Shown: in pieces, positions 6,797 to 7,720 of the stretch
Position numbering within the stretch: position 1 is the stretch's first letter
Layout of the letters: each line of letters begins with the position of its first letter
Source: JALUUH01 sp964636675
Lineage (GTDB): Bacteria > Pseudomonadota > Gammaproteobacteria > S012-40
DNA length: 7,720 bases
Assembly (NCBI GenBank): GCA_964636675.1
Contig: CAZWUO010000178.1
Location: 1 to 7,720, forward strand
Reading direction: 5' to 3'
Notes under the pieces: model-generated
What the model was told of the DNA's origin: nothing
Database searches by the model: none
The model's input: the letters and a program-made list of their open reading frames with translations, nothing else
Translations under genes and position numbers: made by a program

Positions 6797-6988
6797 ATGT
6801 TTCTAAAAATGACGCGCAAAAGTCTTAAATGCCCGGAGTGTAAGTTTGAAAAATTTGTGCGCATTCGGCGCAATTGGTGGATGCGTTTGCTGCCCACGAG
6901 TAAGCTCTATTGTTGTGAGCACTGCGGTAAAAATATTTTTGTTTTGCTTGATCGTTGGCATAAGCGTGATGCGTCGTATCAATCTTAG
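6797..6988 (+). CDS. Small basic zinc-ribbon-like protein
   Basis: This 63-residue protein has two cysteine pairs, CPEC at 12-15 and CEHC at 40-43 (with an additional Cys39), spaced like a zinc ribbon. The intervening segment is rich in arginine and aromatic residues (RIRRNWWMRLLP). I do not recognise a named family. AGGGAGGA at 6786-6793 lies just before the ATG and makes a strong start signal, which is the main reason to believe so short a gene; an ATG four codons later lacks such a site. It lies 164 bases after the barrel gene, with no clear terminator or promoter seen between them, and is convergent with yaiI. A nucleic-acid-binding or structural zinc role is inference. Confidence 0.72.
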   Translation: MFLKMTRKSLKCPECKFEKFVRIRRNWWMRLLPTSKLYCCEHCGKNIFVLLDRWHKRDASYQS

Positions 6989-7041
6989 GTTTGTTTGAAT
7001 AAAATAACCGTGGTTTTCAAGTGCCGGTCTATGCATTGTTA

Positions 7042-7494
7042 TTAACGGTTAGTATATTGTGTGAGTAACCTATCGAGATTGTTTGCAAAATCTCTGCGGT
7101 CGGTTTGGTTTAGCGCGGGCGGACCACCGGTATGTATTCCGCTTGAGCGCATGGTATCCATAAAGTCTCGCATGTTGAGGCGTGATTTAATATCATTGGC
7201 GGAATAAAGTTCCCCCCGAGGATTGAGCGCAAGCCCTCCTTTTTCAATCACTTCTGCGGCTAAGGGAATATCGCTGGTGATGACGAGATCGCCGGGGCTG
7301 ACTCTTTTGACGATTTCATCATCTGCCACATCAAAACCAGGGGTGACCCGCAGTAATTTTATGTATGGCGATGGCGGAGTACGCATAAACTGATTAGCCA
7401 CCAGAGTGGTAAGTACTTTGCTGCGGTTGGCTGCTTTAAATAGAATCTCTTTGATGACACCGGGACAGGCGTCTGCGTCTACCCAAATTTTCAT
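7042..7494 (-). CDS. yaiI: YaiI/YqxD family protein (UPF0178, DUF188)
   Basis: The 150-residue protein matches the full length of the DUF188 family (Pfam PF02639). Visible motifs are DADACPG at 6-12, VANQ at 32-35, GDLVITSDIPLA at 68-79, NPRGE at 91-95 and TGGP at 122-125. Conserved aspartates in the first and third motifs resemble the acidic metal site of PIN-like nucleases, and the fold is usually grouped there, but no reaction is established for YaiI itself. No signal peptide is seen, so it is cytoplasmic. The ATG at 7492-7494 is preceded by GGGTGA six bases upstream, a modest ribosome site. It is convergent with the zinc-ribbon gene, 53 bases apart, and appears to be a single-gene unit. 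Confidence 0.93.
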   Translation of the reverse strand: MKIWVDADACPGVIKEILFKAANRSKVLTTLVANQFMRTPPSPYIKLLRVTPGFDVADDEIVKRVSPGDLVITSDIPLAAEVIEKGGLALNPRGELYSANDIKSRLNMRDFMDTMRSSGIHTGGPPALNQTDRRDFANNLDRLLTQYTNR

Positions 7495-7541
7495 TTTATT
7501 TCACCCACTCATATTTAGGCTCACAGCCCGTGTGTATTTGT

Positions 7542-7584
7542 TTTGCTATATCCACTTTTTAGCTTTGCCCAAAGTTTGCTATAT
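7542..7584. repeat. 10-bp direct repeat in the region upstream of yaiI
   Basis: TTTGCTATAT occurs at 7542-7551 and again at 7575-7584, 33 bases apart, about three helical turns. It lies in the otherwise featureless 7495-7720 stretch, where I found no gene, convincing promoter or terminator. Paired regulator sites are possible, but AT-rich 10-mers recur by chance. Confidence 0.25.
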
Positions 7585-7720
7585 TCTTCGTGTTATTATA
7601 CCTAATATATGCAAACAATATGCTTTATGTGGGAATTAAAAATGGTTCAACGCGTTTTCTGCAAGAGGGGGGGATGTTGAATAATTGAAATTCCAGAAAA
7701 ACGGGCTGTAGACAATGTTG

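Noticed and set aside
6803..7036. Minus-strand frame of 77 codons opposite the zinc-ribbon gene
   Set aside because: The plus-strand gene has a strong ribosome site and two CxxC pairs; the opposite frame shows no recognisable feature and is best read as its shadow.
7005..7051. Inverted repeat TAACCGT and ACGGTTA between the convergent zinc-ribbon and yaiI genes, as a two-way terminator
   Set aside because: Only 7 bp with a 33-base loop and no T-run on either strand; too weak to call.
7642..7680. Twelve-codon ORF from the ATG at 7642 running through a run of seven G, possibly a leader peptide or phase-variable start
   Set aside because: It ends at TGA after 12 codons, and shifting the frame by one G in either direction also meets a stop within a few codons, so phase variation of a gene is not supported within the window.

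Overview
The window looks like chromosomal DNA of a marine or environmental gammaproteobacterium with moderately low GC, judged by eye. This rests on protein families that are typical there (a YiiD_C-type thioesterase, a CWC cysteine-rich protein, a YaiI/DUF188 protein, and an MMPL exporter with a LolA-like partner). No phage, plasmid, CRISPR, rRNA or tRNA signal is visible.

Layout. Positions 1-1121 carry three minus-strand genes reading leftward: a hotdog thioesterase, a small eight-cysteine CWC protein that overlaps it, and a signal-peptide protein cut by the window edge. Just upstream of the thioesterase (1138-1269, minus strand) lies a start-less open frame whose last 37 codons look like the C-terminus of an outer-membrane beta-barrel; I read it as a gene remnant. 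A divergent promoter region follows, and then a plus-strand cluster: an RND/MMPL-type inner-membrane transporter (1368-4073), a periplasmic LolA-like protein (4357-5190) and an outer-membrane beta-barrel protein (5250-6632). Next come a small zinc-ribbon-like protein (6797-6988, plus) and, convergent to it, a YaiI/UPF0178 protein (7042-7494, minus). The last 226 bases hold no gene I can support.

The three plus-strand genes cover inner membrane, periplasm and outer membrane. Together they suggest a transenvelope route for a hydrophobic or lipid-like cargo, which cannot be identified from sequence.

The most unusual feature is a roughly 248-bp imperfect palindrome (4043-4290) between the transporter gene and its LolA-like partner. 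It has approximately 25-bp terminal inverted repeats and a nested hairpin core. Its left end supplies the last coding bases of the transporter. A 14-bp exact copy of its right terminal sequence recurs, inverted, at 1257-1270, beside the beta-barrel remnant. This suggests a small non-coding mobile repeat family that has reshaped both gene ends.
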